DNA of 64,000 nt from contig DATJQP010000098.1 in the NCBI GenBank assembly GCA_035505655.1, forward strand, positions 29,038 to 93,037. Reading direction: 5' to 3'. The notes under the pieces were generated by a model that did not search any database, had not been told where the DNA came from, and saw nothing but the letters and a program-made list of their open reading frames with translations. This stretch comes from JAGVPT01 sp035505655 (GTDB lineage: Bacteria; Bacteroidota; Ignavibacteria; UBA10030; UBA8401). Positions 33,755-42,172 of the stretch are shown in pieces (the stretch's first letter is position 1; every line of letters begins with the position of its first letter). The translations under genes were made by a program, and so were the position numbers.

Positions 33755-36331
33755 TCATGCCTCGTGAGCGAGGTTTTCATACAGCATCGCTGTCGCATCC
33801 GCGGCGCGCTCGATCGTCCGCTCGCGACAAAATTCCCCGATCGCCGGCCCGTATTCTTCACGGGAATGAGTCAGCGATGTCTCCAGCGCAGACTTCAATC
33901 CTCCCTCGACCGAGTGGTCGTACATAATTCCAATCGTGTGCTCGTCGAATATTTCGGGGAACCATCCAAGGTTGGGGACGATGAGGGGACACTCGAATGA
34001 CGAAAAGAGCATCGCGGTGCCGGAGTGGAGAGTCTCGCGAAACGGAAGGACGCCGAAGTCTGCGGCTCGCATATACAACTGCACTTCATCATCGGGAATC
34101 CTTCGGAACTCAAAAGCAATTCTCGCATCTCCGGCCGCTGCATCACGGAGCGAACGTTCATACGCGGGATCGGAACATTGCCCGACGACAAGCAACCGAA
34201 CCGATCGCTTTGGCCTCCACTCGCTGAACGATTCGATCAAATCGAGAAGCCCCTTATACGGGAGAACCGTACCGAAAAAAAGATAGACTCGATCCCGAGA
34301 GCCTATGCGAAGGCGTCTGCGTGCAGAGCGGACCTGCACTGAATCGGCGTAGAGGCCGCGGTAATGCGGGTGAGGCGTGTACACGACACCTTCGCTTCTC
34401 CCAAACTCTTCCCAGATGAGCCTCCTGGCCGCCAACGACAGGGAAAGAATCGCGTCGCTCATCGTCGCCATGGAAAAAAGAAAGAACCGCTCAACTCGTC
34501 GGTGCGCTGCGTCATGGGCACGCTCATTATGAAAGGTCCATGCAATTTTAATCCCTGAGCAACGGCACACAGCAATCGCCAGAAGGAACCGAACCGACCT
34601 GAGGAACGCCGCGATTCCACTTTTGCTCGCATAAATGCGGTGCAAGAAATGGAAATGGAGCACGATGCACTCTCTGTCCGGGCGGTGACCGCTGCGCCGC
34701 AACAGAGCATACCAGTGTTTCGGCAGTGAAAGGAAGAACTCCCGGAAATCCAAGGAACGCATTTCAATCCCCGGATGGCGTGTTCCGACGGCGGAGTGGA
34801 GCGACGTCAAGTGCGGGTTTTGAGCGTTGACGAGGGGTTCGACATAGACGATTGCCCGCCGCGTGCGAGTCATGTCATCCACTCCCTGCGCGTGCGTCGG
34901 CCTCACGGACAATCTCACGCCCTTCGCAAGTCGAAGCGCAACGGGGAAGAAACTCCGGAGAACGACGAACGCGACGCAGAGCGCGGCCGGGATCGCCGCA
35001 GCAGCGAACGGAAGAAGAGCACCGATCCGAAGGCCGATCCCAACGAGAGGATAAGCTACGCAAGTGACCGCGAGGGAAATCACGATCCCCGGAATCCACT
35101 GCCAGATCATCGGCTTGAGAGGTGAGGAAAAGCTCCGGCGAAGGAGGAAGAGCATGAGACCCATGAGCGCGGAATTGAACACCAGGAGGCAGATCGCGAC
35201 CCCAAGGATTCCCCACTGAACACCCAGGAGGAAGCTGCAGATGAGGACCGGGGCAGAAATTACCGCGTAGAGCAGGAAGCGAGCCGAATCACCGACTGAC
35301 AGGAGCGCGGAACCTGCGAGCGATAGGAGCGATTGACGCATTGCCTCGAGCGTCAAGAGCTGTATCACCGGCACGGCCGGCAGCCATTTGTCTCCGATCA
35401 GAAGCGGGACAAGGAGCGGGGCAGCCGAGAACACCAGGGCCAGCACGGGCAAAGAAAGGGTGGTGATAAATTGGGTGTCCCGGCAAAAAGCATCAAACAC
35501 CTTCTCCCGCGATGTCTGGTTCCTCGCGTACACCGGGAGAACCATCTGATTCATCACGCCGGAGATGATCTCTTGTTGAAACGTGATGACCTTGTACGAG
35601 AGGTTGTACAACCCGAGTGAAAACGCTCCCAGGACCTTGCCGACGATGCCATCGTCAAAGTACTTCCCCGAGAAATTGAGCACATTGAAGAACGCAACGT
35701 GTTTTCCAAATCTGAACAGCGGAATCGCTTCCTTCAGCCGGAAACGGATGGAAGGTACCCATCGGACGGCCATCCACAACCAAACCGTCCTTATGAGGGA
35801 AGTGGCGAGAATCTGAACCACGAAGACCCACGCGGACGCGGTGTACCGCAGCACCACCAGCGCGACTGCAACTCCGAAAGCTGTTCCGACGGCGTCGATC
35901 GTCGCAAAGAGACGAAAATCAAACCTTCGGCTCAGGAGGGCACGCGGAACGATCTGAGACGCAATGAGTGGGACCACCCAGATCGCGACACGCAGGAGGT
36001 TGCCTAACTCGGGAAGCTTGAACCAAGCTTCGAGCGAATCCGCCGCAGCAAAGACCACGCCCGCCACCAATAGCGATGTCGGGAGCACAATCCAGAAGAC
36101 CGAGGACAACTGCTCTACGCTGACCTCATCCCTCTGAAGCAACGCGGTTCCGATGCCGAATTCAACAATGATTCCGCATACCGTCGTGAAAATTGATACG
36201 ATGGCGAAAAGGCCAAACTCTATGGGAGGGAGAGAACGGGCGAGGATAAGTAAGAAGAAGACCTGAACGATCCCCTGGAAGAACCGCAAACCGACCTGCC
36301 AGGGGTATTCCTTGATCTGGACCTCGGACAT
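33755..36331 (-). CDS. Fusion of Wzx-type flippase and GT4 glycosyltransferase
   Basis: An 858-residue open frame joining two proteins that are normally separate. Residues 1-480 are a polysaccharide flippase of the MOP/WzxC type (12-14 helices, EYPWQVGLRFFQGIVQVFFLL at the start). Residues 487-858 are a GT-B/GT4 enzyme (RAIVYVEPLVNAQNPHL, LFFGTVLPYKGLLDLIESF, FGVLPFRETLHSGTAML). The joint is at Met487 (34873). That ATG has GGGAG eight bases upstream and sits in an ATGA context, so the second part can also start on its own. Either a true fusion or two genes joined by an indel near 34875-34900. Confidence 0.85.
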   Translation of the reverse strand: MSEVQIKEYPWQVGLRFFQGIVQVFFLLILARSLPPIEFGLFAIVSIFTTVCGIIVEFGIGTALLQRDEVSVEQLSSVFWIVLPTSLLVAGVVFAAADSLEAWFKLPELGNLLRVAIWVVPLIASQIVPRALLSRRFDFRLFATIDAVGTAFGVAVALVVLRYTASAWVFVVQILATSLIRTVWLWMAVRWVPSIRFRLKEAIPLFRFGKHVAFFNVLNFSGKYFDDGIVGKVLGAFSLGLYNLSYKVITFQQEIISGVMNQMVLPVYARNQTSREKVFDAFCRDTQFITTLSLPVLALVFSAAPLLVPLLIGDKWLPAVPVIQLLTLEAMRQSLLSLAGSALLSVGDSARFLLYAVISAPVLICSFLLGVQWGILGVAICLLVFNSALMGLMLFLLRRSFSSPLKPMIWQWIPGIVISLAVTCVAYPLVGIGLRIGALLPFAAAAIPAALCVAFVVLRSFFPVALRLAKGVRLSVRPTHAQGVDDMTRTRRAIVYVEPLVNAQNPHLTSLHSAVGTRHPGIEMRSLDFREFFLSLPKHWYALLRRSGHRPDRECIVLHFHFLHRIYASKSGIAAFLRSVRFLLAIAVCRCSGIKIAWTFHNERAHDAAHRRVERFFLFSMATMSDAILSLSLAARRLIWEEFGRSEGVVYTPHPHYRGLYADSVQVRSARRRLRIGSRDRVYLFFGTVLPYKGLLDLIESFSEWRPKRSVRLLVVGQCSDPAYERSLRDAAAGDARIAFEFRRIPDDEVQLYMRAADFGVLPFRETLHSGTAMLFSSFECPLIVPNLGWFPEIFDEHTIGIMYDHSVEGGLKSALETSLTHSREEYGPAIGEFCRERTIERAADATAMLYENLAHEA
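34871..34888 (-). promoter_or_regulatory. Internal ribosome binding site and ATG inside the flippase-GT fusion
   Basis: On the minus strand GGGAG is followed after about eight bases by ATG ACT CGC (Met487 of the fusion), which begins the glycosyltransferase half. A shift of one base would make TGA overlap that ATG (ATGA), the commonest overlap between operon genes. This site decides whether the glycosyltransferase is also made alone. Confidence 0.5.
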
Positions 36332-36616
36332 ATTCTCGGATTACTTGGGGTGTACCATGCAGAAAGAGGTAATGATCCGTTTCGTCAATTCCAATTTACT
36401 CTCTTTTCGGGAGCAATACCAGTAAGTAGTCGTTCCCGAAGTCGGGAAGCCTGCTTTCGCTCCTGCCGCTCTCCGAGCGTACAATCCAATAACAGCGGCT
36501 AATGGCCGGCTCTCCCCCCTTTGCCCCGCGGCAGGAGAAAATGGCCAACCCGCTTCTCCGATGAAGTATGGAGGAGAAGCAGGTCCCGGCCGTGTCACAG
36601 GGGGGAATAGATTCTT
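36332..36616 (-). other. Intergenic region with two strong hairpins
   Basis: 285 bp between the EF-G-like gene and the flippase operon. It holds GCTTCTCC (36552-36559) / GGAGAAGC (36573-36580), an 8-bp stem with 13-nt loop, and TTCCCGA (36433-36439) / TCGGGAA (36442-36448), a 7-bp near-palindrome. Neither is followed by a T-run on the minus strand, so they are weak terminator candidates for the EF-G-like gene or leader elements of the polysaccharide operon. Confidence 0.4.
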
Positions 36617-38734
36617 CTACTCTTCCGCTCCCTTCGATTTCTCGTAGTCCAGAATGATCTTTTCGGCGACTTCGTGTGGGACTTCCTCGTAATGCGAGAA
36701 TTTTTGTTTATGAATTCCTCGTCCCTGCGTCATCGAACGGAGAGTCGTCGAATACCGGTACAGCTCCTTCAGCGGGACGAGCGCTTTGATGATCTGATGC
36801 GCATTGTCCGAATCCATGCCGAGGATCTTGCCGCGACGGCTTGAGAGGTCTCCCATGACGTCTCCCATATGCTCCTCGGGGACCATAACCTCGACCTCGT
36901 AGAGCGGCTCGAGGAGAATCGGCCTTGCCTCTTTGAAGCCTTTCCGGAAGGCCATCTTTCCCGCAATCTTGAACGACATCTCGTCTGAGTCGACGTCGTG
37001 ATAGGAACCGTAGTGGAGGGTAGCCTTTACGTCGACAACCTGGTACCCCGCGATGACACCGTTCGTCATCGCCTCGACGATACCCTTCTCGACCGCCGGT
37101 ACGAATCTGCCGGGGACGACTCCCCCGACGATGGCGTCTTCAAACTCGAAACCGCTCCCCCGCGCCGTCGGCTCGATCTTGAGGTGGACGTGCCCGTATT
37201 GCCCCCTTCCGCCCGACTGCTTCTTGTGCTTGTACTCCGCGTCCGGCACAATCCCCCTGATCGTCTCTTTGTACGGAATGCGCGGTTCGACAACATCGAC
37301 CTCAACGCCGAACTTTTCCTTCAGGCGTTTCACGACGATCGCAAGGTGCAGTTCCCCCTGCCCCTGAATGACGGTCTGCTTGGTTTCGGGGTCGTAGTGA
37401 ACAATGAAGGTCGGGTCCTCTTCGTGGAGTGAATGGAGCCCCGAGCCGATCTTATCTTCCTCTCCCTTCGACTTGGGAAGGATCGCGTTGGCGATCACCG
37501 GATCCGGAAAGACCACCGGGGTGTAGGTCACCGGGAGACTCTTGGAACTCAGCGTGTTGTTCGTGTGGGTATCTTTGAGCTTCACGACGGCGCCGAGATC
37601 GCCGGCATTAATCTTCTGAACTTCCTTTCGCTCTCTTCCGCTCATGACGAAGACCTGGCCGAGCCGTTCTGATTTACCGTTCGACTCGTTCAGGAGGTCC
37701 ATTCCCGCGGTGACCGACCCGGTCATCACCTTGAAAAACGACAGTTCGCCGACATGCGGTTCGGACACGGTCTTGAAGACAAAGAGCGACGTCGGTGCCG
37801 CAGGGTCGATCTTCACCTCAACATCCTTCTTGCCCTCCACGTCCACGGCCTTCGCCGCGCTGCGATCGGCGGGAGCCGGGCAGTACTTCGTGATGAAGTT
37901 GAGAATGTCGAGAACTCCGAGATTGAGGACGGGCGACGAGGCGCAGACCGGGAAGATCTTCCGATCGAGGATGCCGCGCCGGAGGCCCGTCCGGATTTCG
38001 TCCTCCGAGAGAGTGCCGCTCTCGAAAAACTTGTCGAGAAGCTTTTCGTCCGATTCGGCAATCTTTTCTATGAGCTCTTCATGGAGGTGCGACGTCCGTT
38101 CCTGCAGTTCCGCTGGGATCGCCTCCTCGGTGTATTTCCCGTTTGTGGATGGGACAAACTTCAGCAGCTTCATCGTGAGCACGTCCACGAGACCGGTGAT
38201 ACCAGGACCGGTGGCAACGGGGAATGTCACGACGACGACGTCGTTCGAGAAGCGCGCTTTCAGCGCTTCGACCGTCGCGTCGAAGTTGAGGTTGTCGTGA
38301 TCGATTTTCGTCACGACAAAAATCGCAGGAAGCGCGTACTCCTCGACGTAGCTCCAGACAATCTCGGTTCCGACTTCAACTCCTTCAAAGGCCTTCACGA
38401 ACACCAGCGCCGTATCCGAGACCTTCAGGGCCGCTTTCACTTCGCCGGTGAAATCGGTGTACCCGGGCGTGTCGAGGAGGTTGACCTTCGTCCCGTCGAT
38501 GTCAGTGACGAGAAGGGAAGTGTTGATCGATATGCGCCGTTCAATTTCGTCGGCATGATAATCTGAGACAGTGGATCCGTCTTCCACCTTACCCTGGCGG
38601 TTCGTGGCTCCCGTTGCGTAGAGTGCGGCTTCAGCGAACGAGGTTTTGCCCGAACCGCCGTGTCCAATGAGGGAGACGGACCGGACGGCGTTCGGGGCAT
38701 ATTCTTTTAGTAATTGATGCTGGCTCACGTTCAA
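36617..38734 (-). CDS. Elongation factor G-like GTPase (FusA2 type)
   Basis: A 705-residue translational GTPase with all G motifs: GHGGSGKT (G1, about 24-31), RRISINTS (G2 region), DTPGYTDF (G3), TKID (G4). Domains IV and V follow (GGRGQYGHVHLKIEP, GDLSSRRGKILGMDSD). The sequence type is the second EF-G found in many bacteria, which is usually not the main translocase and may act in other GTP-dependent ribosome steps. It stands alone, far from str-operon genes, which agrees with the paralog assignment. Confidence 0.88.
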   Translation of the reverse strand: MNVSQHQLLKEYAPNAVRSVSLIGHGGSGKTSFAEAALYATGATNRQGKVEDGSTVSDYHADEIERRISINTSLLVTDIDGTKVNLLDTPGYTDFTGEVKAALKVSDTALVFVKAFEGVEVGTEIVWSYVEEYALPAIFVVTKIDHDNLNFDATVEALKARFSNDVVVVTFPVATGPGITGLVDVLTMKLLKFVPSTNGKYTEEAIPAELQERTSHLHEELIEKIAESDEKLLDKFFESGTLSEDEIRTGLRRGILDRKIFPVCASSPVLNLGVLDILNFITKYCPAPADRSAAKAVDVEGKKDVEVKIDPAAPTSLFVFKTVSEPHVGELSFFKVMTGSVTAGMDLLNESNGKSERLGQVFVMSGRERKEVQKINAGDLGAVVKLKDTHTNNTLSSKSLPVTYTPVVFPDPVIANAILPKSKGEEDKIGSGLHSLHEEDPTFIVHYDPETKQTVIQGQGELHLAIVVKRLKEKFGVEVDVVEPRIPYKETIRGIVPDAEYKHKKQSGGRGQYGHVHLKIEPTARGSGFEFEDAIVGGVVPGRFVPAVEKGIVEAMTNGVIAGYQVVDVKATLHYGSYHDVDSDEMSFKIAGKMAFRKGFKEARPILLEPLYEVEVMVPEEHMGDVMGDLSSRRGKILGMDSDNAHQIIKALVPLKELYRYSTTLRSMTQGRGIHKQKFSHYEEVPHEVAEKIILDYEKSKGAEE

Positions 38735-38873
38735 CTCCTTGGTATATTCGCATGTACGGCAGACGAGACGGCCCCTCCGAGGAACCTCGGAACGTCGGGG
38801 GCATCATCTCCCTTGGTTGGGACAACAAACGGAGGCGTGCGAGAGAACTCCTCACACCATGAAAAGCGGTGAA

Positions 38874-39260
38874 CTACCCACGCAGGCGATTGATGAACGC
38901 GGCAACGCCGCGAACGACCGAACCGATGATTCCGGCGACCTCGAGGACCGGAGCCTCGACGCGGTCCTGCACACGGCGCTCAAACTCCACGATGGAGTCC
39001 GTGATCTCTTTGATCGATTGGACCGACGTGCGGACGATCGTCATCTGGTCATCGAAATTTGCCGTAATGGACCGAAGCTTCGAGGTGATCACCTCCATAT
39101 TCTCCAGCACCGGAATGAGGCGCGCACTGACTTCTTTCACATCGGTTTCGATTTGTCCGAGGACCGCCCGCACTTTCGTCAGCACCACAACAAGGTACAC
39201 TGCGAGGACCGACAGCGACAGCACCAGAACGAGCTGGGCTATCATGAAGAGAGAGTTCAC
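38874..39260 (-). CDS. DUF948-like membrane-anchored coiled protein
   Basis: A 128-residue protein with one N-terminal transmembrane helix (MIAQLVLVLSLSVLAVYLVVVLTKV) followed by a helical cytoplasmic domain rich in heptads (TDVKEVSARLIPVLENMEVI ...). This is the DUF948 pattern. Start is GTG at 39260 with GGAG six bases before it. Next to the YtxH-domain gene 34 bp upstream; the two types often occur together in envelope/stress contexts. Function unknown. Confidence 0.8.
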   Translation of the reverse strand: MNSLFMIAQLVLVLSLSVLAVYLVVVLTKVRAVLGQIETDVKEVSARLIPVLENMEVITSKLRSITANFDDQMTIVRTSVQSIKEITDSIVEFERRVQDRVEAPVLEVAGIIGSVVRGVAAFINRLRG

Positions 39261-39294
39261 GGGGATCTCCGCTTAATGAGAAACAGGGATATCG

Positions 39295-39687
39295 CTACGA
39301 TTTGTTCTTCTCCGCCCGGTACGCCTCCGCCCCGGCCCGCACGGCACCCTTGATTTTCGTCTCTTCCGTGCCCACCCGCTCCTTCGCATCGGACAGGATC
39401 TTTTCCGCGTCGCCGAGAAGCGACTCGGCTCTCTTCCTCGCCTCGCTGATCAGGTTTTCCGACCTTTTCTTCCCTTCGTTGATGATGTCGACGGCCTTCG
39501 ATTTCGCCACGTTGATGTACCCTTCGGCATCATCCATGAGCTCACCCGCCTTATTCTTGATGTCGGCTCGCAGCTCTTTGCCGGGTTTCGGCGCATAGAG
39601 CAACGCAAGAACCGCCCCGAGGACGCCGCCGGCGAGGAGGCCGATGACGAGGCCTTTTCTCATTCCATTATCTTCTTCGACAGACAT
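39295..39687 (-). CDS. YtxH domain-containing protein
   Basis: A 130-residue protein with one glycine-rich membrane segment (GLVIGLLAGGVLGAVLALLYAPKPGKELR), the hallmark of the YtxH (general stress) domain, followed by a long amphipathic helix (AEGYINVAKSKAVDI ... ISEARKRAESLL). ATG 39687 is preferred over 39708 because GGAGG lies just upstream. Precedes the DUF948-like gene in a likely two-gene unit. Confidence 0.87.
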   Translation of the reverse strand: MSVEEDNGMRKGLVIGLLAGGVLGAVLALLYAPKPGKELRADIKNKAGELMDDAEGYINVAKSKAVDIINEGKKRSENLISEARKRAESLLGDAEKILSDAKERVGTEETKIKGAVRAGAEAYRAEKNKS

Positions 39688-39800
39688 TGATACCTCCGCG
39701 ATAGACAAAGTTCAGAATGTCATCAAAAAACAGAGTAGTGTATTTTTGCAGAAAAATCAAGCAAACCGGTGCCTCGAGCCCGGCCGATCCTGCGACACTG

Positions 39801-39834
39801 CCGGACGCCGACGCCGTGGGGCAGCGGCGTCCGG
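39801..39834 (-). terminator. Strong GC-rich hairpin after the mS38-like gene
   Basis: CCGGACGCCG (39801-39810) pairs perfectly with CGGCGTCCGG (39825-39834), a 10-bp stem with a 14-nt loop. It lies 47 bp past the stop of the 31-residue gene on the minus strand. There is no immediate T-run, so it may stabilise or process the mRNA rather than be a classical intrinsic terminator. Confidence 0.45.
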
Positions 39835-39880
39835 TTGCATCTCCTGGCATCGCGGCAACGCCGCAACGCGCGATCCGCGA

Positions 39881-39976
39881 CTACCGGATCTTCTTTTTAT
39901 GACGCATCTTCCGCAGACGCTTCTTTCTCTTGTGAGTCGCCATTTTATGGCGTTTGCGCTTCTTTCCGCTAGGCAT
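39881..39976 (-). CDS. AURKAIP1/COX24-domain ribosomal protein (bS22/mS38-like), 31 residues
   Basis: A 31-residue, extremely basic protein: MPSGKKRKRHKMATHKRKKR and ten further basic residues. It matches the COX24/AURKAIP1 motif shared by mitochondrial mS38 and the small bacterial protein bS22, which packs on the small ribosomal subunit near the decoding centre. AAGGAGG lies nine bases before the ATG, a strong ribosome-binding site. It is 20 bp after the zinc-ribbon/TPR gene on the same strand. Very easy to miss by length filters. Confidence 0.85.
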   Translation of the reverse strand: MPSGKKRKRHKMATHKRKKRLRKMRHKKKIR

Positions 39977-39996
39977 TCGGAGTGCCCTCCTTGGGG

Positions 39997-40860
39997 TTAT
40001 TGTTTGATGGTGGAGTGTTGTGCGAGGATTTGCTGCGCATGCTGGCCTATCTGTGAGCCCGGGTCGATGTCGGCGGCCTTCTTGAACCACTCGTTCGACA
40101 GCGTGAGGTTCCCCTGGTTGAGCGTGACGATGCCGAGGTTGTACATCGCCATCTGATGCCGGGGATTGTACGAAAGAGCAGTCTTCATTTCCTTGATCGC
40201 CGTCTCCGAGTCTCCGCTCTCAAAGTAGCAGATCCCCATGTCGACCCGCGCATCGGCATCCTTCGGTTTGAGCTGAAGATACTTCTGGTACATCGCAATC
40301 GCGCGGGGCATGAACTTCGCGTCATGGAGGGCGTTCGCCAGGTGAAGGATCGACTCTGCGTCCTTCGGGTCCGCGTCGACTCGTTTCTGAAGTGCGTCGA
40401 TATCGCTAAGGACGGAAGCGCTCACGGCGGGGGCCGAGTTCGACTCGGCGGTCTGATCGAGCGGTGAGGCCTCTTTCGGCGGATTGCGGAAGATGCCGAT
40501 CGCAACGAGGACCGCAACGATGACGATTCCGGCGATCGAAAGCGTCTGCCACGACTCGAGCCTTCTCTTTCGCCCTCCTCCCGGCGCCGTCTTCGCCGCC
40601 TCTTCCTTTCTCGGGGCCCTGCTCCTCACCGACGCCGCCGCGCCGGCCAGTGTCGTGCCGCACCCGCTGCAGACGTCGTTCGACGAGGCGTTGAGAATTC
40701 CGCACGACGGACAGATAACAGTCGTCGGCGCCGAAGGGATCGCCGTCGCCGCAACCCCGGCATCCCAGAGGACCTCCGTGCCGCACTTCGCACAGTATTT
40801 GTCCGCCGGCGTGATCGCCGAGCCACAGCTTCCGCACAAGATTGTCGGTCTTACTGCCAC
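39997..40860 (-). CDS. Zinc-ribbon, membrane and TPR protein
   Basis: A 287-residue protein with two N-terminal zinc ribbons (CGSC...CAKCG at about 9-27 and CPSCG...CSGCG at about 50-67), a basic linker, one transmembrane helix (LSIAGIVIVAVLVAIGIF, about 107-124) and a C-terminal domain with three to four TPR units (AESILHLANALHDAKFMPRA, ADARVDMGICYFESGDSETA, HQMAMYNLGIVTLNQGNLTL). Start is GTG at 40860 with GAGAG upstream. Lies between HU and the mS38-like gene. It likely scaffolds a complex at the membrane; partner unknown. Confidence 0.82.
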   Translation of the reverse strand: MAVRPTILCGSCGSAITPADKYCAKCGTEVLWDAGVAATAIPSAPTTVICPSCGILNASSNDVCSGCGTTLAGAAASVRSRAPRKEEAAKTAPGGGRKRRLESWQTLSIAGIVIVAVLVAIGIFRNPPKEASPLDQTAESNSAPAVSASVLSDIDALQKRVDADPKDAESILHLANALHDAKFMPRAIAMYQKYLQLKPKDADARVDMGICYFESGDSETAIKEMKTALSYNPRHQMAMYNLGIVTLNQGNLTLSNEWFKKAADIDPGSQIGQHAQQILAQHSTIKQ

Positions 40861-40881
40861 TGGTCTCTCGTCCGCAATTGA

Positions 40882-41178
40882 CTATCCGAGGGTCTTCTTA
40901 AGATTGTCGTTGACGATCGCCTTAAGGTCTTTGGAAACTTTGAAGATGGGAACATAATGCTCGTCGACCTGCACCTGCTCCCCGGTCCGCGGGTTGCGTG
41001 CAACCCTCCCCTTCCGTTTCTTCACCTTGAAACTTCCGAAACCGCGGATTTCGATATTCTTCCCGTCGCGGAGCGATGCGATGACTGTTTGTATGAAACC
41101 GTCCACAACTGCCTCCGTTTCAACCTTCGTCAACCCGGTCCCCGATGCAATAACGTCCACGATGTCTGCTTTGGTCAA
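40882..41178 (-). CDS. HU/IHF-family DNA-binding protein
   Basis: A 98-residue nucleoid protein. It has the HU dimer core MTKADIVDVIASGTGL and the DNA-bending arm signature GFGSFKVKKRKGRVARNPRTGE followed in two parts, with NPRTGEQV at the arm tip. Eight extra C-terminal residues (NDNLKKTLG) extend beyond the usual 90. Genes SppA (18 bp upstream) and zinc-ribbon/TPR (21 bp downstream) lie on the same strand. Confidence 0.95.
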   Translation of the reverse strand: MTKADIVDVIASGTGLTKVETEAVVDGFIQTVIASLRDGKNIEIRGFGSFKVKKRKGRVARNPRTGEQVQVDEHYVPIFKVSKDLKAIVNDNLKKTLG

Positions 41179-41196
41179 GAGCGTTCTCCTGTGCTG

Positions 41197-42099
41197 TTAC
41201 GGTTCTGTAAGTTTGTATTGCAACATCGGTTGATGGAGAAGATCCTGTTTGAGGTCCACGATCTGGTTTGTGAAGCTTCCGAAGAGAATATCCGAGAGCC
41301 GTTCCCGCTTTCGTTCCTTGACAATCCTCGGCGTGCCGTGAATCCTTCCAAGGTGCGCGGCGAGTGCGATCGCGTCTTCGTACGTTCCGAGCGTGTCGAT
41401 GAGATGTACCTCGTAGGCTTTCCTGCCCGTATAAATTCTTCCGTCGGCGAGCCGCTTCGCGACGTCGTGAGGAAGCTTTCGTTCCGTCTCCACAACGCCA
41501 AGAAACTGCGCATAGACGTCGTCGATCGTCTCCTGGAAATATTTCTTCTCTTCCTCGGTCATCTCGCGGTACGGGTTCCCCGTATCCTTGAATTTCCCGC
41601 TCTTTACGGTCGTGGTTCCGACTCCTACCTTGCCGAGTAGCTGGTTGAAATTCATGAACTGTGAAATGACTCCGATGCTTCCCGTCACTGTCCCCGGGTT
41701 TGCCATGATTTTGTCCGCCCCGCATGAAACGTAGTACCCTCCACTCGCCGCCACGGCACCCATCGACACGACAACCGGCTTCCCGCTCGCCCGCGTCTTT
41801 TTCACTTCCTCGTAGATTTCCTGACTCGCCGCCACCCCACCTCCGGGGGAATCGACGCGCAATACGATCGCTTTCACCGAAGCGTTCTCGCGGTACTTCT
41901 TCAGTTGCCGCACAATATTTTCTGAAGAGACTATTTCATCCCTGAGCTCGACGATGGCAACAGTGCCCCCGGAACCGCCGGTCGATGCTTCTTCATCGTC
42001 GCCTGAGAAAAGGAAGTAGAGGATGGCCCCCCAGAAGAGCAAAAAGATGAGGAAGAGAGTCCCAACACCTGCCAACACCCATTTCGTGGTCTTTGTCAT
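41197..42099 (-). CDS. sppA: Signal peptide peptidase SppA, short type
   Basis: A 300-residue membrane serine peptidase that degrades cleaved signal peptides. One N-terminal transmembrane helix (WVLAGVGTLFLIFLLFWGAILYFL), then the S49 domain with nucleophile Ser119 in AVAASGGYYVS and general-base Lys171 in SGKFKDTGNPYRE, the Ser-Lys dyad of the Bacillus-type enzyme. Length is that of the single-domain short form. It is first in a unit with HU, the zinc-ribbon/TPR gene and the mS38-like gene, behind a perfect sigma-70 promoter. Confidence 0.93.
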   Translation of the reverse strand: MTKTTKWVLAGVGTLFLIFLLFWGAILYFLFSGDDEEASTGGSGGTVAIVELRDEIVSSENIVRQLKKYRENASVKAIVLRVDSPGGGVAASQEIYEEVKKTRASGKPVVVSMGAVAASGGYYVSCGADKIMANPGTVTGSIGVISQFMNFNQLLGKVGVGTTTVKSGKFKDTGNPYREMTEEEKKYFQETIDDVYAQFLGVVETERKLPHDVAKRLADGRIYTGRKAYEVHLIDTLGTYEDAIALAAHLGRIHGTPRIVKERKRERLSDILFGSFTNQIVDLKQDLLHQPMLQYKLTEP

Positions 42100-42143
42100 C
42101 GACCCTTGATCGGGAGGTTGTCTAAGTTATTGATAATTATACA

Positions 42144-42172
42144 ATTATATAAAAATAGCGGTCTAATGTCAA
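42144..42172 (-). promoter_or_regulatory. Perfect sigma-70 consensus promoter for the sppA unit
   Basis: Read on the minus strand: TTGACA (-35, bases 42172-42167), a 17-bp spacer, then TATAAT (-10, bases 42149-42144). Both hexamers match the textbook consensus exactly at ideal spacing. The sppA start codon is at 42099, so the leader is about 38 bases. Confidence 0.8.

Noticed and set aside
33595..33861. 88-codon minus-strand frame between GT2 and the flippase fusion
   Set aside because: Overlaps the 3' end of the fusion gene; no motif or good ribosome site; the 152-bp gap is best left non-coding.
36341..36598. 85-codon minus-strand frame after the EF-G-like gene
   Set aside because: Covers hairpins, no homology recognised, no Shine-Dalgarno sequence.
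37754..38566. 270-codon plus-strand open frame
   Set aside because: Antisense to the EF-G-like gene with all G motifs.
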